Positions 9,491-18,264 of a stretch of 64,000 bases of DNA are shown in pieces (the first letter of the stretch is position 1; each line of letters starts with the position of its first letter). The DNA lies in the NCBI RefSeq assembly GCF_003076475.1, contig NZ_CP020919.1, forward strand, positions 3,100,001 through 3,164,000, read 5' to 3'. The stretch is from Flavobacterium kingsejongi. GTDB lineage: Bacteria > Bacteroidota > Bacteroidia > Flavobacteriales > Flavobacteriaceae. The notes below the pieces were generated by a model, which did not search any database, had not been told where the DNA came from, and was given only the letters and a program-made list of their open reading frames with translations. The translations under genes and the position numbers were made by a program.

Positions 9491-9498
9491 TACTTTTG
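9491..9498 (+). promoter_or_regulatory. Bacteroidota -7 element (TACTTTTG) before the thioredoxin-like gene
   Basis: An exact TAnnTTTG match ending 15 bp before the ATG at 9514. It supports that ATG, since the in-frame TTG at 9496 falls inside the element itself. No good -33 TTG is seen. Confidence 0.5.
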
Positions 9499-9513
9499 CA
9501 AAAAAGAATCTCC

Positions 9514-9951
9514 ATGAAAAGTACTATAGTTATCGCGTTGCTTCTCTTCTCTAATGCGGGTTATACTCAGGAATGGTATACCAATTTAGATACGGCAAAA
9601 GCACGTGCGATTTCTGAAAATAAAAATATTTTACTCGTCTTTTCGGGTTCCGACTGGAATCCATCAAGCATAGCGTTGGAAAAAGAAGTATGGCAGTCAG
9701 AAGAGTTCAAAGCAGATGTTTTGACACACTGGGTATTGCTATCGGCAGATTTTCCACAGAAAAATCCGGGATCCAAGCCTGTGAATGTCCAGAATGATAA
9801 TATGGTGCTGGCAGAGAAATACAACCGCGATGGTTTTTTTCCGTGGATTGTAGTACTGGACAAATATGGAAAAGTACTCGGTAAAACGGGGTATGATACA
9901 GAAATGTCCGTACGCGAGTATATCAATCATATCAAATCATTTCTGAGATAA
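9514..9951 (+). CDS. Secreted thioredoxin-fold protein lacking the CxxC pair
   Basis: A 145-residue protein with a Sec signal (residues 1 to about 19, ending GYTQ) and a thioredoxin-like domain. The segment FSGSDWNPSS aligns with the FSGSDWCxPC segment of related Bacteroidota thioredoxins. The CxxC pair is replaced by N49-P50-S51-S52, so thiol-disulfide exchange should not be possible. The rest of the fold is kept (LEKEVW, then GFFPWIVVLDKYGKVLGKTGY). It may be a chaperone-like or binding remnant of the family. It precedes the response-regulator gene by 30 bp and could be co-transcribed with the two-component pair. Confidence 0.75.
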   Translation: MKSTIVIALLLFSNAGYTQEWYTNLDTAKARAISENKNILLVFSGSDWNPSSIALEKEVWQSEEFKADVLTHWVLLSADFPQKNPGSKPVNVQNDNMVLAEKYNRDGFFPWIVVLDKYGKVLGKTGYDTEMSVREYINHIKSFLR

Positions 9952-9981
9952 TTTAGCGGCCTTAACTAAAAATTAAAGGGT

Positions 9982-10653
9982 ATGCATATTTTAATTGTTG
10001 AAGATGAAAAAGGAATATCCGATTTCCTGAAAGAAGGCTTGGAAGAAGAAGGCTATCAGATTACCATTGCCAGTAATGGAATGGAAGGATTGCGTTTAGC
10101 ACAATTGCATCTATATGACCTGATCCTGTTGGATTGGATGTTACCGAAGCTAAACGGTTTACAGGTCTGCATCGAATATCGCAAAAAAAACATGCTGACT
10201 CCCATTATTTTTCTGACTGCCAAAGATACACTTCAGGAAACGATTGCCGGACTTCAGGCAGGGGCCAATGATTATATCAAGAAACCTTTTAGCTTTGAAG
10301 AATTGCTGGAGCGTATCAAAGTACAGTTTCGGACAATTCCGCCAACTCCCACAGAATATGTGTTGGGAACGATTCGTATTAAAAATGAAACCCATCAGGT
10401 TTTCAATGGAACCAAAGAAATTTTCCTGACCCAAAAAGAATACCTGCTTTTGGAGTACCTGATCAAAAATACAGGTATTGTATGCACGCGGACGCAGATC
10501 ATCCAGGATGTGTGGAATATTTACTTTGAATATGATACCGGAGTCATTGATGTGTTTATCAATTCGATTCGCAAGAAATTAGGGTTGAAAAAAGAAGAAG
10601 ACTACATTCGAACCATCCGGGGAGTGGGCTATATTGCTAATACCATCGTATAA
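9982..10653 (+). CDS. OmpR/PhoB-family response regulator
   Basis: A 223-residue DNA-binding regulator. The receiver domain (1 to about 118) has the acidic pocket VEDE, phosphoacceptor D51 in LILLDWMLP, the switch Thr in FLTAKD and Lys in YIKKPF. A winged-helix output domain follows (KEYLLLEYL, then IDVFINSIRKKL and IRTIRGVGYI). The gene directly abuts its kinase partner: the stop at 10651-10653 is followed by the kinase ATG with no spacer. The regulated genes are not evident; the neighbouring lipid and thioredoxin-like genes are possible targets. Confidence 0.93.
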   Translation: MHILIVEDEKGISDFLKEGLEEEGYQITIASNGMEGLRLAQLHLYDLILLDWMLPKLNGLQVCIEYRKKNMLTPIIFLTAKDTLQETIAGLQAGANDYIKKPFSFEELLERIKVQFRTIPPTPTEYVLGTIRIKNETHQVFNGTKEIFLTQKEYLLLEYLIKNTGIVCTRTQIIQDVWNIYFEYDTGVIDVFINSIRKKLGLKKEEDYIRTIRGVGYIANTIV

Positions 10654-12039
10654 ATGAAATCATTATCATTCCGGAACCGCATCGCCTTTTACAACCTGAT
10701 CAGTACTGCTACGATTATTTTTGGCGTATTTGTAATCATTTATAGTATTGTATCCTTATCGGTAAATCGGGATATCAACAATGACCTCGCAATGGAAATC
10801 GACATCCATAAAAATCAGGTTGAAATCCAAAAAGGGGAAGTACGGCTGGTGGATGAAGAGGAATGGGGTGAGGTGGAGCATAATGAAATTAATATCAATC
10901 CGGTTTTTGTACAGGTTTTTGATAAAAACCGGAATTCCGTAGAGAAATCACCCAACCTGAAAGATGAAAGCCTCAGGCTCATTCCGAATAAGGGGGAAAA
11001 TGATTATTGCAATACCTATTTGGGCGATATTGCTATTCGGCAGGTGCAAACGGCACTCACGAATAAAGGAAACACTGTAGGGTATGTGGTAATACCAATG
11101 TCAGTGGAAGCGCCTAAAAAAGTACTTGAAAACCTATTGTATACGCTATTTACCATCTTTCCAATTATATTATTCCTGCTGTTTTTCCTGACGCGCTATA
11201 TTGCGGGCAGAAGCATAAAACCGGCATTAAATATTATCAATACCACCAGTCGGATTACCAATAATAATTTCAATGAGCGTATTGTATTGCCCCGTAATAA
11301 AGATGAGTTGTATGTCCTCTCAAAAAGCATCAATGACTTACTGGATCGCATTGAAGATGCCATTGAGCGTGAAAAACAGTTTACTTCAGATGCTTCCCAT
11401 GAACTGAGAACCCCTTTGGCTGTTATAAAAGGAACACTTGAAGTCTTGATTCGTAAACCGCGTGAAATACAGCATTATGAAGAGAAAATAAAATACTGTG
11501 TAACGGAGGTCGATCGCCTGAATAATTTAGTAGATCAATTGCTGTTGCTGGCCCGGTTTGAAAATCAAAAGAAAATAGTCAAGGCTGAAAACATACTGCT
11601 GGATGAAGTGGTTTTGCAATCCCTACAGCGGTACTCTTCCCGAATTGAAGTGAAGAAACTGACGATTGATTTTAAATTCAAAGAGCATTTCAGAATTGTA
11701 TCCGATGGCTATCTGGTTTCTATTATAATTGATAATTTGGTTTCGAATGCTGTAAAATATTCCAAAGATAATGGACAGATTGCTATTCACTTGAAAATGG
11801 AGCAGGATACCATTTCGTTTCGCATTTCAGACGAGGGCATTGGCATTGATGCTAAAGACCTGTCGAAGATATATGAACAATTCTATCGTTCTGAAGCCAC
11901 AGAGCATGTGGAGATCAAAGGCAATGGCCTGGGACTGTCAATCGTCAAAAAACTATGTGTACTGTTGGGTATTGGCATAGAGGTCAAAAGTGAAAAAGAT
12001 TGCGGCACTACGGCAATCTTATATTTCAAAAAGAATTAA
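10654..12039 (+). CDS. Membrane sensor histidine kinase, partner of the upstream regulator
   Basis: A 461-residue HAMP-type kinase. Membrane helices at about 14-36 and 162-182 enclose a periplasmic sensor of about 125 residues. HAMP follows, then the dimerisation and phosphotransfer motif ASHELRTPLAVIKG with the phospho-accepting His, and the ATPase boxes DNLVSNAVKYS (N), DEGIGI (G1) and GNGLGLSIV (G2). All catalytic boxes are intact. The gene converges on the RluA-type gene with only 9 bp between their ends. Confidence 0.93.
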   Translation: MKSLSFRNRIAFYNLISTATIIFGVFVIIYSIVSLSVNRDINNDLAMEIDIHKNQVEIQKGEVRLVDEEEWGEVEHNEININPVFVQVFDKNRNSVEKSPNLKDESLRLIPNKGENDYCNTYLGDIAIRQVQTALTNKGNTVGYVVIPMSVEAPKKVLENLLYTLFTIFPIILFLLFFLTRYIAGRSIKPALNIINTTSRITNNNFNERIVLPRNKDELYVLSKSINDLLDRIEDAIEREKQFTSDASHELRTPLAVIKGTLEVLIRKPREIQHYEEKIKYCVTEVDRLNNLVDQLLLLARFENQKKIVKAENILLDEVVLQSLQRYSSRIEVKKLTIDFKFKEHFRIVSDGYLVSIIIDNLVSNAVKYSKDNGQIAIHLKMEQDTISFRISDEGIGIDAKDLSKIYEQFYRSEATEHVEIKGNGLGLSIVKKLCVLLGIGIEVKSEKDCGTTAILYFKKN

Positions 12040-12048
12040 TCCTCTTGT

Positions 12049-12741
12049 TTACCGTACCGCGTTCCAGATTACTTCTGATGGTGTAGGAGCGACTATTGTA
12101 ATCGGTTCTTTCGTTACAGGATGTACAAATACCAGTTTACGGGCATGCAGGTGAATACCGCCATCAGGATTACTTCGGTCAAAACCATATTTCAGGTCAC
12201 CTTTAATCGGCGATCCAATGGCTGAAAGTTGTGCGCGTATTTGGTGGTGCCTACCGGTATGCAGGTTGATTTCCAATACGGAATAGTTATTCAGCTCTTT
12301 AATAATAGTGTAATCCAGGCTGGCCACTTTGCTGTCCGGTACTTCTTTGAGGTGTGCTTTGGAGGTATTGTTCTTTTCGTTCCGTTTTAGGAAATGCACC
12401 AGGGTATCTGCCGGTTTGGAAGGTTTATTTTTGACGACAGCCCAATAGGTTTTCTGTGTTTCCCTGTTTTTGAAAAGCTCATTGAGCCGTGTAAGCGCCT
12501 TAGAAGTACGGGCAAAAACCACAATCCCGGTGGTAGGCCTGTCCAGGCGGTGTACTACGCCTAAAAAAACCTCACCGGGTTTGTTGTATTTATCCTTAAT
12601 ATATTCTTTGACCACTTCACTCAAGGGTTTATCTCCGGTTTTATCTCCCTGGACAATATCGCCAACCCTTTTGTTGACTACAATAATATGATTGTCCTCA
12701 TGTAATACCTGAAGATTATGCTTGGTCGAAAGTTCTTTCAT
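12049..12741 (-). CDS. RluA-family pseudouridine synthase
   Basis: A 230-residue RNA pseudouridine synthase lacking the S4 domain. The active-site motif GVVHRLDRPTTGIVVFA holds the catalytic Asp, and the later motif LHTGRHHQIRAQLSAIGSPI with KGDLKYG is typical of the RluA/RluC/RluD branch. Such enzymes convert uridine to pseudouridine in rRNA or tRNA; the target site cannot be told from sequence. An alternative start two codons upstream (12747) exists. panB lies 39 bp upstream on the same strand, so both may share a transcript. Confidence 0.9.
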   Translation of the reverse strand: MKELSTKHNLQVLHEDNHIIVVNKRVGDIVQGDKTGDKPLSEVVKEYIKDKYNKPGEVFLGVVHRLDRPTTGIVVFARTSKALTRLNELFKNRETQKTYWAVVKNKPSKPADTLVHFLKRNEKNNTSKAHLKEVPDSKVASLDYTIIKELNNYSVLEINLHTGRHHQIRAQLSAIGSPIKGDLKYGFDRSNPDGGIHLHARKLVFVHPVTKEPITIVAPTPSEVIWNAVR

Positions 12742-12780
12742 TTTCAAATGTGAAATAGGAGGGATGCGTAAATCTGAAAA

Positions 12781-13599
12781 TTAATATTGCTCTTTTTCAT
12801 TTGGGAAATCAGCAGATTTTACATCGGTAACATAGTTTCCGATAGCTGTTGTCATTTCCTCATACAGATTCATGTAACGTCTCAGGAAACGAGGACTGAA
12901 TTCATTGTTCATTCCCAGCATATCATGGATTACAAGTACCTGTCCGTCTACACCACCACCAGCACCAATTCCGATTACCGGAATGGAAATGCTTTCGGCT
13001 ACTTTTTGAGCCAGGTGTGCCGGTATTTTCTCAAGAACAAGGGCAAAGCAACCAATACGTTCCAGGAGTTTTGCGTCCTGCAATAGTTTTTCAGCTTCCT
13101 CTTCTTCTTTGGCACGAACAGTATACGTACCAAATTTATAGATGGATTGTGGGGTCAGGCCTAAGTGTCCCATTACTGGAATTCCGGCGTTGAGTATTTT
13201 TTTGATAGAATCTTTTATTTCGCTTCCGCCTTCCATTTTTACAGCGTGAGCGCCGCTTTCTTTCATAATCCTGATAGAGGAGCGCAAGGCTTCTTTAGGA
13301 TCTGATTGGTAGCTCCCAAAAGGAAGATCAACAACAACAAGGCTTCTGGAGATAGCACGAACCACACTGGATGCGTGGTAGATCATTTGATCCAGGGTTA
13401 TGGGCAGCGTGGTTTCATGACCTGCCATCACATTGGAAGCAGAATCACCCACAAGAATTACGTCGACACCTGCGGTATCTACAATTTTGGCCATGGTGAA
13501 ATCGTATGCGGTTAACATGGATATTTTTTCTCCATTCGCTTTCATTTCAATCAAAGACTTCGTTGTTATTCTTTTATAATCTTTTTTAGCTACAGACAT
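12781..13599 (-). CDS. panB: 3-methyl-2-oxobutanoate hydroxymethyltransferase PanB
   Basis: A 272-residue cytosolic enzyme that transfers a hydroxymethyl group from methylene-tetrahydrofolate to 2-oxoisovalerate, the first committed step of pantothenate (CoA) synthesis. Seen motifs are [31 protein letters not shown] with the metal-binding Asp, [25 protein letters not shown] and [22 protein letters not shown]. Length matches the family (about 265-275). No other pantothenate genes are adjacent; an RluA-type gene follows downstream. Confidence 0.96.
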   Translation of the reverse strand: MSVAKKDYKRITTKSLIEMKANGEKISMLTAYDFTMAKIVDTAGVDVILVGDSASNVMAGHETTLPITLDQMIYHASSVVRAISRSLVVVDLPFGSYQSDPKEALRSSIRIMKESGAHAVKMEGGSEIKDSIKKILNAGIPVMGHLGLTPQSIYKFGTYTVRAKEEEEAEKLLQDAKLLERIGCFALVLEKIPAHLAQKVAESISIPVIGIGAGGGVDGQVLVIHDMLGMNNEFSPRFLRRYMNLYEEMTTAIGNYVTDVKSADFPNEKEQY

Positions 13600-13718
13600 A
13601 ATTTGTAATTTAATAAGACGTAAATGTACTAAATACTATAAAAAGAGCACCCATCTGGGTAGATTATTATAATTTAAAAATAACGCGGAAAGTACGGTTT
13701 CCTGGTGCTGTAATCCTG

Positions 13719-15083
13719 TTATATTGTCATTGAAAACAGTTGGGTGTTAGGGGCTTTTCGTTGTAAGTGCAGGTCAAAGGCCATGCAAATATTACGGACA
13801 AAGGCCTTTCCGGCTGTTGTTACAGTAATACTATCAGGGCTTAAAACCACCAGTCCATCCTGTTCCATCTCTTTTAAGCGTACAAGGATTTCTGGCATTT
13901 CCTGCAGGTATAATGTATCTTCATTCCAGGAGGTTTGAAATTGGCACATCAGGTTAAGGATATGCCGGCGTACTATAAGGTCCTCGGAGTTTAGGATATG
14001 TCCTTTGGTAACCGGAAGGATGTTCCATTCCAGCAGCTGGTAGTAGTCTTCGAGATTTTTGGCATTTTGGGCAAATCCATACCAGCTATCACTGATGGAA
14101 GAGACCCCAAGACCAATCATAAGCTGTGTTTTGGAAGCGCTGTAGCCCATGAAGTTTCGATGCAGGTTGCCATTTGTAAAAGATGTATAAAGAGCATCTT
14201 CTGTGACTGCAAAGTGATCCATGCCGATTTCATGATACTGGTAACGTTCCAATAATGTTTTTCCAATTTCATATAGTAATCTTTTCTCACGGTCTTTTGG
14301 AATATCTTCCTCTTTAAAACCTCGCTGCCCATTCCCTTTGATCCATGGCGTATGGGCATAACTATAAAATGCGAGCCGGTCAGGTTTGAGGGATTTTGTC
14401 TTTTCGATCGTATCCACGATATCTTCAAGTTGCTGGAAAGGGAGACCAAAAATGATATCATGGCCTATAGAGGTATAACCAATTTCACGGGCCCAAAAGG
14501 TTACTTTGGCCACATTATGGAACGGTTGCTCGCGGTGAATGGCTTTTTGTACGACAGGAGAATAATCCTGAATGCCAAAACTCACCCTGCGGAAACCAAG
14601 ATCATATAGTTTTTGCAATTGCTCCCGGGTAGTGTTATTAGGATGTCCCTCAAAACTAAATTCATACCCCGGAGCTTTTATAGCGTAACTCATTAGCCCA
14701 TTAATAAGGTCTTCTAAATGTTTTATGGCAAAGAAAGTGGGGGTTCCACCGCCAAGATGGATTTCCTTGATCCGTGGTTTTTCACCCAGCAGGCTACAAT
14801 AGATCTTCCATTCTTTCAGCAGAGCGGAAATATACGGATGCTCAACATTATGATTTTTGGTAATGCGTTTATTACAGCCGCAAAAGGTACAAAGGCTTTC
14901 GCAAAAGGGCAGGTGGATATACAGGCTTATACCTTCCGAAGCGTTACTTTCTGCAAATGATTGCCTAAAAGAGGTAACCCATTGATCGTAAGAAAATTTG
15001 GATTCCTCCCAATATGGTACTGTTGGATAACTGGTATATCTGGGCCCCGGGACATTGTATTTTTGGATCAGATTATTTTTCAT
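13719..15083 (-). CDS. hemN: Oxygen-independent coproporphyrinogen III oxidase HemN
   Basis: A 454-residue radical-SAM enzyme that converts coproporphyrinogen III to protoporphyrinogen IX without oxygen. The 4Fe-4S motif CESLCTFCGC, the N-terminal RYTSYPTVPYWEE segment, GGGTPTF and the HIIFGLPFQ region are all characteristic of true HemN rather than HemW. The ATG at 15083 is chosen; an in-frame TTG 24 bp upstream overlaps the promoter region. A -7 element (15105-15112) and an FNR-like palindrome (15135-15148) lie upstream, in keeping with use under low oxygen. Confidence 0.95.
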   Translation of the reverse strand: MKNNLIQKYNVPGPRYTSYPTVPYWEESKFSYDQWVTSFRQSFAESNASEGISLYIHLPFCESLCTFCGCNKRITKNHNVEHPYISALLKEWKIYCSLLGEKPRIKEIHLGGGTPTFFAIKHLEDLINGLMSYAIKAPGYEFSFEGHPNNTTREQLQKLYDLGFRRVSFGIQDYSPVVQKAIHREQPFHNVAKVTFWAREIGYTSIGHDIIFGLPFQQLEDIVDTIEKTKSLKPDRLAFYSYAHTPWIKGNGQRGFKEEDIPKDREKRLLYEIGKTLLERYQYHEIGMDHFAVTEDALYTSFTNGNLHRNFMGYSASKTQLMIGLGVSSISDSWYGFAQNAKNLEDYYQLLEWNILPVTKGHILNSEDLIVRRHILNLMCQFQTSWNEDTLYLQEMPEILVRLKEMEQDGLVVLSPDSITVTTAGKAFVRNICMAFDLHLQRKAPNTQLFSMTI

Positions 15084-15104
15084 GATAGCGGCTTTTTTGA
15101 GGAT

Positions 15105-15112
15105 CAAAAGTA
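15105..15112 (-). promoter_or_regulatory. Bacteroidota -7 element (TACTTTTG) for hemN
   Basis: CAAAAGTA on the plus strand reads TACTTTTG in the direction of hemN. It sits 21 bp upstream of the ATG, so the transcript should start near 15099-15100. Confidence 0.6.
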
Positions 15113-15134
15113 GCAGGTTACCTTTCTTTATAAA

Positions 15135-15148
15135 ATGATATTTATCAT
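15135..15148. promoter_or_regulatory. FNR/CRP-like operator palindrome upstream of hemN
   Basis: ATGATATTTATCAT is an inverted repeat with the core TGAT-N4-ATCA, which differs from the E. coli FNR consensus TTGAT-N4-ATCAA only in the outermost base of each arm. Its centre is about 41-42 bp upstream of the transcript start predicted from the -7 element, the standard position for class II activation by FNR/CRP proteins. Confidence 0.55.
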
Positions 15149-15239
15149 GTAATTGCTACGATTTAAAGCGGTTACCCGCTATTATACCCGAAATACTGTT
15201 AATTATAGGGAAGATATAGTTTTAAAGGTTTTAAAATCT

Positions 15240-15247
15240 TATTTTTG
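15240..15247 (+). promoter_or_regulatory. Bacteroidota -7 element (TATTTTTG) before the DEAD/DEAH helicase
   Basis: An exact TAnnTTTG match 20 bp before the ATG at 15268. No well-spaced TTG is seen. Confidence 0.5.
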
Positions 15248-15267
15248 CAAAAATCTAAAAGACCCAA

Positions 15268-16806
15268 ATGTTTCAAAACGATTCAGAAATAGAAGTAATA
15301 GAAGACAAAAAACAACTCTATAGTTACCAGCAAAATGATATCAATTCGATATTCGATAAGATTGATAATTGTTCCGCGAACTATCACTTGTTGTATCAAC
15401 TGCCAACCGGGGGTGGAAAGACAGTTATCTTTTCTGAAATTGTAAGACGCTACCTGGAAGAGCACAAGAAAAAAGTAGTGGTTTTGACACACCGTATCGA
15501 GTTGTGTAAACAAACCTCAAAAATGTTGAAAGGTTTTGGTGTTAAAAACAAAATCATCAACAGTAAAATTAAAGAGATGCCGGACCAGGAAGAATATTCC
15601 TGCTTTGTAGCGATGGTAGAAACCCTGAAAAACCGTCTGAATGATGAGTTGCTCGAGATTGATAATGTCGGACTTGTTATTATTGATGAGGCGCACTACA
15701 ACTCGTTCCGCAAATTGCTGAGCTCCTTTGGGAATGCTTTTATATTAGGGGTAACGGCCACTCCGTTAAGCTCCAATATTAAGTTGCCGATGCACGAGAA
15801 CTACGATGAGCTTATTGTTGGAGATCCGATTAAATCACTGATTGACAAAGGATTTTTAGCAAAAGCGACAACGTATAGTTATGATGTAGGATTGACTTCA
15901 CTGAAAGTGGGGATCAATGGAGACTATACCGTAAAGTCTTCTGACGAATTGTATTCCAATATGGCGATGCAGGAGAAATTGCTGCATTCCTATGAAGCAC
16001 GATCCAAAAACAAAAAGACCCTTATTTTTAATAATGGTATCAATACCTCATTATATGTATATGAGACATTCCGCGCTGCGGGATATCCGATACGCCATTT
16101 GGACAACACCAATTCCAATGAAGACCGTAAGGATATATTGCGATGGTTCAAAAATACTCCGGATGCTATCCTGACTTCTGTAGGGATTTTAACCACAGGA
16201 TTCGATGAGCCTACAGTGGAGACCATTATCCTGAACCGTGCGACAAAATCCCTGACATTATACTATCAGATGATTGGGCGTGGTTCCAGGAAGTTACCTA
16301 ATAAAGATCACTTTACCGTAATCGACCTGGGGAACAATGCTGCACGTTTCGGCTTGTGGAGTGAACCTGTAGACTGGCAGCATATTTTTAAATCTCCGGA
16401 ATTCTACCTGGAAAACCTGAGAGACGATGCTGAAATCGAGAGCCACTTCAAATATACGATGCCGGATGAGCTGCGTAAGAAATTCAGCAATACCGAGATC
16501 GTTACTTTTGATGTAGAAGAAGAACACAAAAAAGCGATAGCAACAAATCAGCGGTCAAAAATCGTATTTGAAAATTCAATTGACCAGCATGCTGCGATGT
16601 GTGTGGATAATACCGAAGACCTCAATAAAGCACGTGCTTTATCCAGAGAGCTTTTTGATGATATTGAATGCCGCGTTAAGCGCTTCAGTAATTGCCTGAG
16701 CAAAAGCAGCAAGAACTACAGGGAATATCTGTTTGACGATTATAAAACAAAACTCACTTTGTTGATCGGAAAGAAATATCGTGAAAAGATAATGAACGAA
16801 GATTAA
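15268..16806 (+). CDS. Superfamily 2 DEAD/DEAH-box helicase, RadD-like
   Basis: A 512-residue cytosolic helicase. Walker A is PTGGGKTVIFSEI near residues 49-61, DEAH box is VIIDEAHYNSF, motif III is GVTATPL, and motifs V/VI are SVGILTTGFDEPTV and QMIGRGSRKLPNKDHFTVIDLG. This arrangement matches the SSL2/RadD group, which acts on branched or single-stranded DNA in repair. The C-terminal 120 residues are less conserved and carry CVDNTEDLNKARAL and several Cys residues. It stands alone between a promoter and a strong terminator. Confidence 0.88.
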   Translation: MFQNDSEIEVIEDKKQLYSYQQNDINSIFDKIDNCSANYHLLYQLPTGGGKTVIFSEIVRRYLEEHKKKVVVLTHRIELCKQTSKMLKGFGVKNKIINSKIKEMPDQEEYSCFVAMVETLKNRLNDELLEIDNVGLVIIDEAHYNSFRKLLSSFGNAFILGVTATPLSSNIKLPMHENYDELIVGDPIKSLIDKGFLAKATTYSYDVGLTSLKVGINGDYTVKSSDELYSNMAMQEKLLHSYEARSKNKKTLIFNNGINTSLYVYETFRAAGYPIRHLDNTNSNEDRKDILRWFKNTPDAILTSVGILTTGFDEPTVETIILNRATKSLTLYYQMIGRGSRKLPNKDHFTVIDLGNNAARFGLWSEPVDWQHIFKSPEFYLENLRDDAEIESHFKYTMPDELRKKFSNTEIVTFDVEEEHKKAIATNQRSKIVFENSIDQHAAMCVDNTEDLNKARALSRELFDDIECRVKRFSNCLSKSSKNYREYLFDDYKTKLTLLIGKKYREKIMNED

Positions 16807-16816
16807 ATACATACCG

Positions 16817-16866
16817 GGCCTTAAAAATAATTTTAACTTTTAATTATTTTTAAGGCCTGTTTTTTT
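16817..16866 (+). terminator. Intrinsic terminator after the RadD-like helicase
   Basis: A 16-bp perfect stem (GGCCTTAAAAATAATT and its complement at 16842-16857, 9-nt loop) is followed by a T-run. Confidence 0.85.
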
Positions 16867-16880
16867 GAGCATAAATTAAG

Positions 16881-16888
16881 TAGTTTTG
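16881..16888 (+). promoter_or_regulatory. Bacteroidota -7 element (TAGTTTTG) before the 16908 gene
   Basis: An exact TAnnTTTG match 19 bp before the ATG at 16908, just after the upstream terminator. Confidence 0.5.
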
Positions 16889-16907
16889 ATTTCTATCTTT
16901 TTATGAA

Positions 16908-17426
16908 ATGAAAAAACTGTTTGTATTGCTCTTATTTTTTATGCCTATGGTTTCCCAGGCCCAGGATTATGATTTTATTACGCCGCTGCATAAAAGCAAT
17001 GCCGAAAAGGCACGTACTATTGCTGATCTGATTGCTGGAAATGCCCGTACGAAGTACGTTTTTAATAAAGTGCTAACCGATCCCAAAACACAACAGGCCT
17101 CTTTTTTATATTACCCTGAAAATGTGACGGAAGCCCAGATCAAGTCCAAGAAAGCGACAAAGCTTTTGCGGGTGGATTTTTGGGCAAAAGAAAATCCTGA
17201 AAGTCCGGGAGAAGTGGTATTTCGTTTTAAGGAAGCTACCGGATCTTATATGGATTTGTTTCCGACCTGGCAGCGCTATTTCAACATGATGGCCGACGAA
17301 AATAACTTACCGTTCGATTATAATGGAAAAGGGCTGGTAGATTTTACTAAAAAAATAGAATTCCGTTTCCAAAAAGCAGATTTTAGCTCGGAGTGGAAGC
17401 TGACCAACAGATCCACATTACCTTAA
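16908..17426 (+). CDS. Secreted protein of unknown function
   Basis: A 172-residue protein with a clear Sec signal (residues 1-18, cut near SQA-QD). The mature part has no motif I recognise; it contains FLYYPENVTEAQIKSKK and a segment rich in aromatic and acidic residues (SYMDLFPTWQRYFNMMADE). It is flanked by a terminator and its own -7 element upstream and a perfect bidirectional terminator downstream, so it is a single-gene unit. No function is assigned. Confidence 0.65.
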   Translation: MKKLFVLLLFFMPMVSQAQDYDFITPLHKSNAEKARTIADLIAGNARTKYVFNKVLTDPKTQQASFLYYPENVTEAQIKSKKATKLLRVDFWAKENPESPGEVVFRFKEATGSYMDLFPTWQRYFNMMADENNLPFDYNGKGLVDFTKKIEFRFQKADFSSEWKLTNRSTLP

Positions 17427-17430
17427 ATAC

Positions 17431-17464
17431 AAAAGGCAACATTTTGAAATGTTGCCTTTTTTTA
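17431..17464. terminator. Bidirectional intrinsic terminator between convergent genes
   Basis: A 14-bp perfect stem (AAAAGGCAACATTT and its complement, 2-nt centre) with A and T runs serves the 16908 gene and nudK, which converge here. Confidence 0.9.
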
Positions 17465-18043
17465 TTACAGTATATTTTTCAGTCGTGCATATTGCAGGAG
17501 CATGATGGTTTTTCCGTCTTTGATGGCGCCCGTATCAATCATGGCTAAAGCCTCATCCAACGATACTTCCAGAACCTCAATTTCCTCCTGTTCTTTTTTT
17601 AATCCGCCCCCATCAGAAATTTTCATGTCTTTGGAATATTCGGCCACAAAGAAATACAGAATTTCAGTTACCGATCCTGGTGACATATACGATTCAAAAA
17701 CCTTGCGTACATCTTTTAGCACATAGCCTGTTTCTTCTTCGGTTTCCCGGCGGATGCAATCTTCCGGATTTTCTTTTTCGAGCAGGCCGGCACAGGCTTC
17801 AATAAGCATGCCGTCGGTATTACCATTCAGGTAAGTAGGAATACGGAACTGTCGGGTCAGGATTACCGTTTTTCGTTCGGTGTTGTAGAGTAGGATGGTA
17901 GCGCCATTCCCGCGATCATAGACTTCACGGATTTGTGTTTCCCAAGTGTTGTCTTTACGGAGGTAATCAAAGGTCACTTTGTTGAGTACATACCAGCTGT
18001 CCGATAGCAGTTGGGTTTCTTTAATTTTTATGCGATCATTCAT
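17465..18043 (-). CDS. nudK: GDP-mannose pyrophosphatase NudK (Nudix hydrolase)
   Basis: A 192-residue Nudix enzyme that hydrolyses GDP-mannose and related nucleotide sugars to GMP and sugar phosphate. The Nudix box reads [16 protein letters not shown] then TEEETGY, with the metal-binding REx(2)EE glutamates. Features shared with E. coli NudK include the leading [38 protein letters not shown] and the final [12 protein letters not shown]. Length matches NudK (191). It ends at a shared terminator; no neighbour suggests a pathway. Confidence 0.9.
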   Translation of the reverse strand: MNDRIKIKETQLLSDSWYVLNKVTFDYLRKDNTWETQIREVYDRGNGATILLYNTERKTVILTRQFRIPTYLNGNTDGMLIEACAGLLEKENPEDCIRRETEEETGYVLKDVRKVFESYMSPGSVTEILYFFVAEYSKDMKISDGGGLKKEQEEIEVLEVSLDEALAMIDTGAIKDGKTIMLLQYARLKNIL

Positions 18044-18239
18044 GGGTAAGGCGAAAATTGTATTAATGAAAGTATAAATATAAATCTAAAAGCCCGGATG
18101 TGCGACTGTAATAGATTAAAAAAAAGATAAATTATTTTCGCTAGCCTATACCTTGAAATGCCAGTAGCCGTAGGGTGATCATAAAGTGATAGGACTGTGA
18201 TTATACCAACACGGACACCGCTTTATCACTAATAATAGC

Positions 18240-18247
18240 TACCTTTG
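18240..18247 (+). promoter_or_regulatory. Bacteroidota -7 element (TACCTTTG) before the DEAD-box RNA helicase
   Basis: An exact TAnnTTTG match 17 bp before the ATG at 18265. Confidence 0.5.
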
Positions 18248-18264
18248 CCAAAATTATATCCACA

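Noticed and set aside
13649..13660. Hairpin ACCCA/TGGGT between hemN and panB as a terminator
   Set aside because: The stem is only 4-5 bp, too weak to call although a T-run follows on the minus strand.
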